Shown: positions 37,913-48,562 of the stretch, in pieces | Layout: every line of letters begins with the position of its first letter | Numbering within the stretch: position 1 is the first letter of the stretch | Origin: Agaricus subrufescens | Taxonomy: Eukaryota > Basidiomycota > Agaricomycetes > Agaricales > Agaricaceae | Direction: 5' to 3' | DNA: 64,000 nucleotides | NCBI GenBank assembly: GCA_029945375.1 | Contig: CM057063.1 | Coordinates: 2,849,894-2,913,893, forward strand | The notes under the pieces: generated by a model | Databases searched by the model: none | The model's input: the letters and a program-made list of their open reading frames with translations, nothing else | Told to the model about the DNA's origin: nothing | Made by a program: the position numbers and the translations under genes

Positions 37913-38567
37913 TCTATACCATTTCTACTTTTCGTAAATTTGTTTCAAGTCCATTAAGCTACGAGTACATTATTGGTATAATCTCTTTTGGCAAGATTAC
38001 GCTATCAAAAAAACAGAGTAATGGCTATCCGCTCCAAGCCTATAATTGCATTGTTGAATGATACGCTTCGTGAAGTTTTGAGTAAGCAGTGAGCTTTTGT
38101 AAGGTCAAAAAGTCTTCATTACAGAGCCATGTTACATACGGCGCTTCGTCTAAGCGCAGACATATTCAAACTCGGCGCAAGGTGATCCCGTCCTATCTCA
38201 TCATGGTCTGTGTCGGAGTTACTAGGATAGTCAAACCACGGAATGAGTGACCCAGGCCAAAAGCATCTAGGTTCCGTTCTCATGTCTAGGGGATACACAA
38301 TAGCTACCAAACGGCAAGGTAGTCGTTCGAATCTGGTCCTTATAGGATCTATTCGGATGTTTGACATCATGAATCCGGACATAGATTTATGAGGACAGAG
38401 GACGCTGAGGGAGTAAAAGGTGAAGAATCGTGTCAATGCAAACAAGGACTCCCGGGACACCTGCAGGGGACTGGAACTGCGCAAAACTGACAAAATATGT
38501 ATAAAAAAAAGCAATATTTTGAGTGAGTGGTACCAAAGTCACGAAAAAAGCGCTCAAATATGAAACT
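37913..38567. other. Intergenic between convergent D and Sec14-like gene
   Basis: No gene seen. A minus-strand frame (38119-38514) is probably random. Confidence 0.5.
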
Positions 38568-39782
38568 TCACTCCCTTTTATAATCCCATTCCTTGATCCC
38601 AACACACCCACCCAACTCCTTCCACTTTTTCATCCACCTCTTCGTCCTGTCCTCCCCTATCTCAACAAGCGCCTTATGAAATTTCTCGTGCACATATTCG
38701 ACATCCTGTTCCCCACCCCACGACTCCTTGATCAACCTCTCCTTCGGAACCAAATTATCCTGAATAACGTTCGGATTAAATTTCACCTTTTCTCTTGTTA
38801 CTGGATCGACGAATGGCATTATCATTTTGAAAAACATGTTGAGGATAAAAGGAACATTGATCATTAAGGCTACGCCCATTCGCTCTGGATAATGATCTTG
38901 AAGTATACTGAGGACGGTGCGGGATAGCGAGAATGATGGATTTTTGCTCTTTGAAGCATAATCAGTCATGATAGCGAGAGTCCTTAAGGAGTGCTCAATG
39001 ATAAAATGATCATAAGGAGGAAGACTGGACACACTCTACACCGGGAGGCATCATCTCAATGCAGCGTTCCAATGTCCAGACGGTGTGATGGATTTGTCTA
39101 GGTCCTTCTTCGGTATTTTGACGACTGGGTATCATGTAATAACAGGGACGGCCTTTGATATCGTTCCCGAAAATGATTGATTTTCCCGTTTCGCCCTATG
39201 ATCAGCAAGAATGTTGGTATGCGATGGTGAGCTTCTATCGGAGTGAGAACCCTTTGGTGCTCACTTCGATAGAAATATAATCACTAGTGATCAAATCATA
39301 AATGCCATATTCTCTTCTCCATTTAAGAGTGTTCTCGAGCCTCTGAATAGCGTCTTGTGTTTTCCACTTGGATGCTCTCAAGTAGCTAACGAAAAGGCTG
39401 CGTTGAGGATAAGTGCTCCCTCGAGTGCGGCCAGGAAAGCTCACCGCAACATACATTCATACGACAGCCAAAACTTTTCTTTGTCGATAAGTTCGCCTGA
39501 CCACGTTCTCCTCTCCCCCTTGAGTTGTTCCTTCTTGCTCAACTCCTCCAGTCTTTCTTTGAAATTTTCCACGTCTCCGAATCCGGGGAGTCTGTACTCT
39601 GACTTGCTGAAATGAGAAAATACCGCATCATATTTTTCTTGTTCGGTTTCTGTTAGTTTTTGTATTGGATCCTCCGAATAAAGGTTGTCGGGGGGTGGAA
39701 GAGGAAGGTAGACCTTGTCATCGTTGGGTGACTCCGTAGTCGGTGACTGGGAGTGGGCGGGAGAATTGGATGTGGTGGGCAT
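38568..39782 (-). CDS. CRAL-TRIO (Sec14-like) lipid-transfer protein, copy a
   Basis: Phosphatidylinositol/phosphatidylcholine-type transfer protein of the Sec14 family, cytosolic and membrane-associated. Four exons (39782-39445, 39385-39265, 39195-39035, 38982-38568) join to 344 residues. The order is a Pro-rich N-terminus, a CRAL-TRIO N domain (FWLSYECMLR, YLRASKWKTQDAI, ENTLKWRREYG) and the lipid-binding domain (GRPCYYMIPSRQN, HYPERMGVALMINVPFI, FVDPVTREKVKFN). It ends in a Lys/Trp-rich stretch with IKEWDYKRE. Exons 2, 3 and 4 have the same lengths (121, 161, 415 nt) as the copy at 50748-51988. Intact. Confidence 0.9.
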
Positions 39783-40580
39783 GACTGCTGATAGATACAG
39801 GGATGCTGGCGAAGAATAAGGTAAAGACGTCTCGCGTGAAATAGAAATCTACGTGGTTGTGTCAAAGCCGGAAATCACGGGTCACTAGGCAGGAGGATCG
39901 GGAACGAACTAGGGTGCTAATATAACTCCTGACTAGCCCCTAAACCAGTTCCTGCTATCAGATCGTTAGTGAGACTCCTCGTTGCTACAGTACCTTATTC
40001 GGGCCAATCCTTGTCTAAACCCCTCTCTCATGTGCCTTACAGAGTATGAGCTATCAGGATTCAGGGGGTATAGGTTTCGAAGAGGCGACGTCGTAATGGT
40101 TTGAAAATGCCGGTGGAAATACACCTTTGCATGCCGGAATAGACGCCGACATGGCTTTGTAGAGCGTCAGAGCTGGTGAAAAGCTTGCATCATAAGCTGA
40201 CCTCTCTGCACCGATGCGGGAAACATGTCGAGCACCGAAACCTCAGCTAGTCCCAACTTTGGAGTGGGACAACCCCGCGAGTAACGCAAATACGCTCGAC
40301 AGACCCAGAGAATCCGGCTCTATAAAATTTTTGAACTTGAGTCGCTATAGATTCGCGCCCTGTGACCAGGGCCAGTGCTCGCGGCTCCGCGTGCCGAGTG
40401 CTCTCGTCGCGGGAAAGGCTGGTACGAGCGATTACTCTGTCTGACTGACAAGTGTTGACTGACGTCAATGTCCAAGACAGCATAAGTGTGTGGAGGGACA
40501 GCTGGATGTTGGAGAGGTTGTGGGGAGGATAATGCACCGTGGGAATCTCAGCTCATTTATAGATACGGTACACATGTACA
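39783..40580. other. Intergenic
   Basis: About 800 bp between the starts and ends of two minus-strand genes. No gene supported. Confidence 0.5.
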
Positions 40581-41818
40581 CTAAGCCATACTAGAAACTC
40601 GTGCTTCATTAGATGCCTCTGGTAGGGGAGAGGCATAATGACTATCTTGAGTATCTCCCCCAAACTGCGTTCCGGCATGATTAGAATGATTCCAACGCAA
40701 AGAACTCATATTCCTCCGACTAGCTGCCGGTTCCCTTTTTGATTCGTACGATTTACCACGGGCAACTCGGCATAGCACGAGAAGATAGGCAATGATCTAG
40801 ACACGTTTTTGAGTTATTGTGGATACTGACATCGCCGTAAACTTACCTCGATATAGGTAGCAGTCTCTCCAAAGAAGTTGTTCACACCAGTATCCCAAAT
40901 TATGATAATAATCATCAACCAAATGGATTCAATGAGGTATGACTCGACAATCATAGCCACAACACTCATGTATCCGGTAGCTCCTTGGCTTCTACCTATC
41001 AAGTTTCTCGTATTAGTTTATTCTCAGTCACGTGAATTCTTACATGCCAATTAATTTTCTTTGCTCCCATTGCTTGAAAATAAGATATGCAGATATCAAC
41101 ACCGTAGATAGTAATGTCGTCGCCCCTTGAATGATAGTTTCTGCCTTGCTTGTTATAGCGTCCAGTGCGGCGACTTCTGCATGTGGTGCTGTAGAGTCAA
41201 GAATTATAGTCCTCAGCTTTAACCCTGACAGATATCGGTTATTTCTTGGGAGGGGAGAGTCATTCTGGTAACATACCGGTGAAAGTCAAAAGGCACAATA
41301 TCGGAAGCACGATGATAAGCTTCGCATATCGAGTAGCACTCCAAATGACCCATACACGCCAAATCTTGCTCGAAAATTAGTCATCTGGTAAAATTGGCAC
41401 GAGAGTAATGATAACTTACTTGAATTGACAATGTCAAAACATCGACTACCGTCTGGCAGGCGAGTCCAACAGCTATCACAGGGGTAACATGAACACCCGA
41501 GAATAATATGTAGGCATATGGACCCTGGGGAAAGTCGCTATGTTCGATGTAGGCATTTTGGGTAACCCAAGCATTTGCTATGAGGTTATACAGCCCACAA
41601 ATCATCACAATGCTACTATAAACCAGCATAAATCTGGCTTGTCTTGTTCTCTCCCCTCCCCGTAGCCGAGGAGCAAGTGCGTGAGCATATAGGCAAAAAA
41701 GTGTGAATGCAATGCCGTAGAAAGTACCAGCGACGGTTGTAGGAGTGACAAGTTCAAGTTGAGTGATCAGAAGGAGATACCCTGTTAGCGGTGGTCGTGG
41801 AGAAGTACCGTTATCCAT
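40581..41818 (-). CDS. Orphan seven-TM family member E
   Basis: Five exons (41818-41420, 41364-41277, 41224-41048, 40995-40847, 40796-40581) join to 342 residues. Exon phases are kept only if intron 3 uses a GC donor (GCATGT) with a normal AG acceptor, giving a GC-AG intron where the other members have GT. Motifs: TVAGTFYGIAFTLFCLYAHA in TM1, ERTRQARFML in the first loop, ANAWVTQNAYIEHSDFPQGP, QGATGYMSVVAMIVESYLIE in TM6, tail MSSLRWNHSNHAGTQ and terminal VSSMA. After TM7 it has VLCRVARGKSY with Cys for Tyr. The start at 41818 is chosen because the TATA motif lies between it and the upstream ATG. Intact. Confidence 0.85.
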
Positions 41819-41860
41819 AGAGCTGAAGAATAAGTTGTCGTTCAATATTCCCCTTGACCA

Positions 41861-41879
41861 GAATTTATACTCTTTGAAC
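41861..41879 (-). promoter_or_regulatory. TATA-type promoter motif of gene E
   Basis: On the minus strand GTTCAAAGAGTATAAATTC, 43 bp before the ATG; matches the TTCAAAG plus TATA form of gene I. Confidence 0.55.
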
Positions 41880-44590
41880 AAAGCCAAGGGTGACAGTTTG
41901 TGCGTATGTATCCGTGTATCCCTGTCTTTGATATACATCTATCAATCAAGTTGGAAAAATCCAGCTGCTATCGACTGCATCTTCCATTTTCTTGGCTTGA
42001 TGAGTTAAGATTCAGCGACTGGTGCACGCCGAGTACTATCGAGAACACAGAAAACGTCACTCGAGTTCCGAGATCTCGATACATGTAAGGTGACCCTTCC
42101 TGCACCATATGACTGACTTGAGAGCGCTGGCGAAGCTGAGGAGATCATCGCGTGATCATCGTGGCTTCCTCATTTCCATTTCAGAATTTCTCTCTAGATA
42201 GCCATTCTAACGCCTTTGACTCATTCTATTACTTTACGAATAACAATTATTCTAATTCTGGCAGTGCATGCTTTGACAGCAAAGGAAGAAGAGGAACGAT
42301 GATGGAGATGATGATCTGTTCTGAAACTGCTATTTTTAGCCCGAGATAATGAGTGGAGAAATATACGATTGTCCCATGAGGCACTTGAGATACGTGACGA
42401 AGTACACGCATTAGGGTGCTTACAGCACATGCGTAACGGGAAATGAAGGAAAATATATCAGCTCTGCTTTGAGTGTACAGACTGACCGCACTGTAAAATC
42501 CCCGGATAGATACATTTACAAACGTGAGAGGAATCACTAATTTGACAGGAACCGAGGGAACGGAGGGCGTTACAATGTAAGCCTCGCTTACACCTTCATA
42601 TTATAGAATGGAGAAACTACCGTATATAAGGAGACGAACAAGATGTTTCATTACCTTTTTCCTTTACTCTTGAATATACACCCTTTGTCTGTCGTATTCC
42701 CTTCGCTCCCCTTCTTCTCTCGTCTCCCAAAAACTCCTCTTGATCCGTTTACCCAGTGAGGCCGCCATCGTTCCTGGCGTCCTTTCACACAATCAGCTTT
42801 GAGTCGTTCCGATCTCAAGTCAATTGATTGACGCCACATCATACATTGGCATGCCTGACAAAACAACACCCACTCATGGAAATCACAAGCGGTTCTGGAC
42901 CGGTGAGACTTACTAGTCACTAAACTTTAATCTGTCACTCCCACAACTGTCTCTGAAAGTCTACAGGATCACATTTACAATCTTTTATCAGTATGTTCAT
43001 ATGCTTTGACTCCGAAATGGAGACAGAACGGAACAATCAACATCAGGGAAGATAGTAAACCTATGACCGATTCGGATCAAGGAAACCAGCTACTACTAAC
43101 CCAGTTTTAGAGCTGTTTTTTGATGTGATGCTCTTAATGTTTAATGTTATGTATGCTTCAACTGCGAGAGCGACTCTATCACGGAGTCTTGAAGCCTATG
43201 AAACAATTATCTTGTGTCATTCCTGCAAAAATCAACACCTTTCTCGTACGACAGCTGAGGTAGAGAACGATTGTTGAAAGACTAGCAGGTAACATACTGG
43301 ATATTTGACTTGAAAGGGAAATAACAGGGGTAAATTGGACAGCCCGACAGGCACCGGTGGAGGCGTCGGAGAACTCCGATGGTGAGCAGCGATTTTGATT
43401 TCTTTCGGGGCCGGGCTACTTAACATTGCCATAAGATATCTCATCATGCGCAAGCAAGTAATCCTCTCCGGCCCAGTCTTCGAAACATTAAAGTGCTTGG
43501 TATTTTGCTTTCCTACCCTAGAAACATTTCACTCGGCTGTCACGTAATGTCTGACCGGGCTTTGTCGCCCTGTGCATGCGCCCTACGTGTTTTACATACA
43601 CGCTCCATCCTGGACTTTAGTCTAAAACTGAATAGGCTGCAAGTATCAATCTGTCACTCCGCTGTCGCAGACTGCTAGGGATTTTCCACCTGTCAAGGAA
43701 AGATATGATGTTTCAAGGAAGACGTAGAGCTGCAGATGTGACCTTAGTTGATTGGTCTAATGTCTGGAGAGTTTTTTTGCTCAATCTTTGTGTCAAAATT
43801 GTGGGATCGCTGATCCTAACTTAGAAAGTTGTACCTCATGTATAACTATTCTAACCCTTTTGATTAACTTCAAAGTACTATGAATAACATGATTATTTTG
43901 GTAGCGAGTGGATGGGCGGCAAAGGCACGACAGCAATGATGATGTGGATGATGTCGGACCTCTCGATAAAACTATATATACAACTCCGAGGACAATCAGA
44001 GGATAGATAGTAGACGATATTCTGCAGTGCCCCTCCGTATAAAATGCAGTATTGTATACACATACGGACGGGGGAAGCGTTCACATGATGATAAAAGTTC
44101 ACTAATATACACCCAGAATTGGCTTTACTTTGGAACTCACAAAATTCCGCTACTTGTATTCAGACTCATGAGATTCAGGTCCCAGACGATCTGTCTCCAT
44201 CCCTCTGATCGCGGATGGTACAGGGGAAAAGATGATCTTTGTTGACATGACGTGGGGATTCAGCTGATTAGCGGTGATTAGTATTGATAAGTGGACTTTG
44301 TTCTCGACTGGTCAGCTAAGAAGCACAGAAACCGTTGGAACACTCTCAGAGACTCTGTTTACAAATGCTGGTGGTAATAGTCTTGCAGGGGAACTGTATT
44401 AATAGGGTTTCGTATATATACGAAATGTGTTTTTTTTTTTTGGAATATAGATGACAGAAACAAAGAGAACGAGAGATGCCACCGATATACGCTTCGTTTT
44501 CTTAAGTCCGTCAACAGACGTCACAGCATGCACCATGTGTTATAATTGTCATGTAAAGCCATGATTCTAGTGGGACCTATATACAAAGAT
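41880..44590. other. Gene-poor stretch with one exon relic
   Basis: No intact gene. A relic of seven-TM exon 1 sits at 42925-43045 (separate entry). Several short frames, such as 42247-42537 on the minus strand, are hydrophobic but unassignable. A perfect 18 bp palindrome with a TATATA centre is at 44408-44425. Confidence 0.45.
42925..43045 (+). pseudogene. Relic of seven-TM exon 1
   Basis: Nucleotides from AATCTGTCACTCCCACAACT through TACAGGATCACATTTACAAT to GAAATGGAGACAGAACGGAA align base by base with the TM1 and first-loop part of exon 1 of the family (compare gene C 34445-34555). Several indels and substitutions make it untranslatable. No other exon is visible downstream. Confidence 0.65.
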
Positions 44591-44667
44591 CATGCATGAT
44601 AGATTACATGTATCGCCGCTCAGGGGCAAGCAGATCAAGCGCACTTCCGTGTTCCCGAAACAGTTCC

Positions 44668-44940
44668 GCCTCGTGACTAACCTCGAACTTGTCACACCCA
44701 CAACTGTCGAAGAAAACCTTGTGGGAGCGGAATCACCCTCGTCTGCTCACGCGCTCATGCCAGGTTCATGCACTCATAGAGTCTCAGCTCCAGAGGGCAG
44801 GAACCTAATAAGAGAGGCCCCGTTCATGGTGCCGCACATCCGTACTATCACTGGCATGATCCGCGGCCTGTGCTATTCCGTATTCAACGCTTGGGTTACA
44901 CAAAATACCTACATCAAGTTGCATGCCACGACACACTTCT
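44668..44940 (+). pseudogene. Relic of a seven-TM gene (F), exon 1 only
   Basis: The frame 44592-44942 keeps LVTNLELVTPTTV at the start and FNAWVTQNTYIK at the end, both family exon-1 motifs. TM1 itself is replaced by unrelated codons through compensating frame shifts. No later exons could be recognised to 45390. A degenerate paralogue lying between E and the eIF3j gene. Confidence 0.7.
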
Positions 44941-45394
44941 GAGAAACCAGTTGAATTCATGGTGGCTTTCATATGTCTGCTACACAAGACTTCAGACGTT
45001 GGCCGCGTTACGAGTATGCCGTGACTTAGCTGATCCCACTTTCATTGGTATATTTACTAGGGTATAGGATTTTCTTGCACGAAGTCATCATTGAGCATCG
45101 ATTCGGGTACAATGAGTCGAAGCGAGATAACTCTGAAGTACGGAACAGGATCCTTCTCATATGGATACTAACGTCCACGTTGTACGGAGCATATTGCCTT
45201 TCAAGATTTGACGAGAGAGAATTGTGGAGCCCATCAAGCTGTGTCAGAGTGGTAAATATACTAAGTAAGAACAGTAGGAAAAAAGCAAATTATGGCTCAA
45301 AAGCATTGCATTTCCTCTTCTAATATGCGGGAGATACACGAGTAGTTAGAAATATTAGGTAAAAAAGCCCGGAAGGAAGCCGAGGAAGACTCAG

Positions 45395-46343
45395 TTACAT
45401 AAAGTCGTTCGGATCGTTCCCAAAGTCGTCTAAGGCTTCGTCGTACATCGTCGTATCAAGCCTGTGTGAACAAATAAGATCGTATGACTGGTGACTCTGG
45501 AGGACAAACACCAACTTGTTCTGTATCTTGACATTGCCGAGAGCAGGTTTCGACGCTGCTTTAGACTTCTTTTTACCACTTGCTTTTTCCCTTTGTTCTT
45601 TTTGTTTTTCATTCGCCAATGTGGTTAGTCCAGAAGCAGCTTTGCGGACTTCGACGTCTTTGAGAGGAGCGGCGAGCTCGCGAACATGATGCTCTACGAA
45701 GAAGTGGTAAAGGGGCTTGTTCTGGTGTCGCCTAACGATGTATTCTATAATTTTGGATGAAAACTGTTCAAAGTCCTCCTTGGTGCGGGGTTGAAAGGAT
45801 ATGAGCTGATCAAGGTCCGATGACGATGTCCCTGAGATTCAGGGTCAGAAACGATCGTCTGTGAGCTCGAAACATACCGCCTAGTGCAGCCGCACCAAAA
45901 AGCTCGGCGGCATTGTTCATGTCAGCTTGCAATTGTCTTTCTTTATCCCTACGTGCTTTCTCTCGAGGATCAAGCACCTCGTCAGAATCATAGCCATCGT
46001 CTTCCTCTTCGGCAACCCTTCTTCGAGCCTTTTCGGCTTCTTTTTCGACTAGTTTTTGTTTCAGAGTGCCTTTCTTTTTCGGTGGCGCGACAGGTGCAGA
46101 GGCGGGCTTCTCTTCCTCCTCTTCAGATGACTCGTCCCAATCTGTCTGTAAATCGGGTCGATATCATGAAGAAAGGGTAGAGTTAACGGCATACAGCAGG
46201 ACCATCATCTTCTTCGTCTTCGCCTTCCCATTTTGATTTCTTAGGCTGGACTGCCGGCTTCACTGGTGGCTTTGAATCGCTGTCTGATTGTGGGTGAGTT
46301 TGCGGAATGGCGGGGACGACGCGAGCGCACCCCAATCGGACAT
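45395..46343 (-). CDS. HCR1: Translation initiation factor eIF3 subunit J
   Basis: eIF3j binds the 40S decoding centre and eIF3 during initiation and helps ribosome recycling. Five exons (46343-46331, 46283-46195, 46145-45878, 45831-45516, 45461-45395) join to 250 residues. The first exon is only 13 nt and encodes MSDW plus one base. Family features are the acidic N-terminus (WEGEDEEDDGPA, DWDESSEEEEE), the basic KKKGTLKQKLVEKE stretch, a central helical domain with FEQFSSKIIEYIVRRHQNK, a Lys-rich end and an acidic C-terminal tail EALDDFGNDPNDFM. Length is normal for fungi. The last intron uses a GTTGGT donor. A single-copy housekeeping gene lying inside the seven-TM array. Confidence 0.9.
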
Positions 46344-47192
46344 GATGGATGTTGTTAGATAGCAGATCTGGCCGAGATTCCCACGGCTAGTTGCGCCGTC
46401 ACCGCGCTGCCGTCCCGGGCCTAAAGGGAAATTCACTAAATGCTTTTCATGCGCCCTTATCTCAGCGGTCAGGTCCAGGCCTCGTTCCTATGGGCAATGT
46501 CATGAACGCGTGTCGTACTGCTTGATCCGTGCAAGCGATATTTTGCGTTTCAGATGTCTAAACTGTGACCACTATTCAAAGGCTGCATTCTGAGGAATCA
46601 AACGTTGCCCTTCCTACATCCGCCATTCAAAATGAGCGCCACCCTTAGTTGTTTCCGCTCTCCCGTCACGTTCCTTTTTTACTATCTCTACCTCTTCTTT
46701 CTCCCGTTTGGCTTGCTCCGACTGTCAAAAAGGTCGCCCAGATCGATACCACTCGTTCATCGCTCACATTCGGCAGCCGTGGCGCTTTACGCCGTTATGC
46801 GCGAGGTTTCTACCCAAAACCTTTCTTTTGATCATCTAGGAGCACTAAGGTATTATAGCCTCCACATTCTTTGGATAAACCGGTGTACAACTCAATGTTA
46901 CGTATCGCTTCCGGTTGTATTTTAGGATCTTTGAATTTATTTCATGGATGAGATATACTGGGAGCTCGCAACCGTAACAATCAAAATCAAGGACACGCCA
47001 AGTTTCGGACGACCGCTCTCTGTTAACAAAATGGATGTTTATATTGGCGAGACTCCATGGGTGTTATGTTGGTAATGCGCGGGCGCAGGTTTATCAAGTG
47101 TGGAATTTGATGCAGTTTTCAGAGATCTATATAAACCTCCGCAAAGAGTCTAAATCCAACAGCGAAAACCATTTTTCTTTCGAATACTCTCA
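46344..47192. other. Intergenic upstream of eIF3j and G
   Basis: A plus-strand frame from 46632 (MSATLSCFRSPV) could be the first exon of a small gene divergent from eIF3j, and an overlapping frame ends FGSRGALRRYARGFYP, which looks presequence-like. No second exon or family could be identified, so no gene is called. Confidence 0.3.
47116..47134 (+). promoter_or_regulatory. TATA-type promoter motif of gene G
   Basis: TTTTCAGAGATCTATATAA, 58 bp before the ATG. Confidence 0.65.
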
Positions 47193-48434
47193 ATGGACAA
47201 GAGGACCACACCACCACTACAGGGACATAATCTCCTTACCACTCAGCTTGAACTTGTCTGCCCTACAACCGTCGCTGGAGTCTTTTACGGCATTGCTCTC
47301 ACACTCTTCTCCCTATATGTTCATGCGCTCGCTCCTCGATTCCGGAATGGAGATCGAAAAAGACAAGCCATCTTCATGCTAGCTTACAGTACGGTCATAA
47401 TGGCGTGTGGGCTGTACTATCTCGTATCGAATGCTTGGGTTACCCAAGATGCCTACATCAAGCATAGCGACTATCCTCGCGGTCCATATGGATATATACT
47501 GTCGACCTTTCTTACCTCTCCTGTGATACCTATTGGTCTCACCTGTCAGATGTTGATCGAGGTCTTGACATTAGCAATTCAGGTACCCATTTTTTCTTAT
47601 ATATAACCTACAAGTCAACTGAGTTATAATCAAGATCTGGCGTGTATGGGTTATCTGGAGAGCGACTCGGTATGCTGTTCCAATCACAATGGTCCCTGCA
47701 CTATGTTTCCTAACTTTCACGGGTACTTGATTTCTGACAAACTTCCTTCAATCAAAAAAATAACGCTTACTTTCCAGGATTAAAGTTGAGAACACTGATA
47801 CTTAGTATCACGTTATCCAATGCAGAGATTGTTCCAGTGGACCGCGTTCCAGAACAAGTGAAAACTGCGATTCAAGGAACTACCACCGTACTATGTACGT
47901 TGTTGATATCCTTATATCTCATTTTCAAGCAATGGCGGCAAAGAAAGTTAATTGGTATGGAGACTATGCAAAATTAATCGTGAAATGAACTAAGATCAAT
48001 AATGGGCAGGGAAAAATCAAGGAGCTAGTATCGGATATGCCAATATTGTGGCAATGATTGTCGAGTCATACGCCGTGGAATCTGTATGGCAGTTGACTTT
48101 CGTAATAATTTGGCATCAGGCTGCATCATCTTTCTTTGAGGAAACTCTCCCATACATCGAGGTAAGCTCCTAATGGCGTCAACACCAACGATGAATCACA
48201 GAATACCTCCAGATGATCGCCTACCTTCTCCTGCAATACCGAGTTGCCCGCGGTAAAGCATATGACTCGGAACCACAAAGAGAGCCTCGGAATATTAGTT
48301 CCTTGCGTTGGAATCATTCCAATCACGCCACAGGCACAACACAATCTGAGGAAATTGGTGGAGTTCGAAACAGTCCCCATGTTCCCGCTATTCCAGCAGA
48401 CTCGAACACTGCACGAGTTACCAGTATGGCGTAG
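47193..48434 (+). CDS. Orphan seven-TM family member G
   Basis: Five exons (47193-47582, 47635-47722, 47778-47954, 48010-48161, 48213-48434) join to 342 residues. Motifs: TVAGVFYGIALTLFSLYVHA in TM1, DRKRQAIFML, NAWVTQDAYIKHSDYPRGP, TTVLCTLLISLYLIFKQW in TM5, AMIVESYAVESVW in TM6, QYRVARGKAYDSE after TM7, tail NISSLRWNHSNHAT and terminal VTSMA. Exon 4 is one codon longer than usual (QGASIGY for QGSTGY). Its upstream neighbour eIF3j is divergent. Intact. Confidence 0.9.
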
Positions 48435-48562
48435 TGTATTGTGGCTGTACCGTATCATGAAGTTGAATACGAAGTGATCTATACACAGGAGTAGTTCTAA
48501 AAATACGTGGGCTGGTATTGACTCCAATCAAGTAGTTCTGGCTCGACCGCTAATCAATCTAT

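Noticed and set aside
46605..46925. Small gene divergent from eIF3j
   Set aside because: The two overlapping frames cannot be joined by a convincing intron and no family was recognised.
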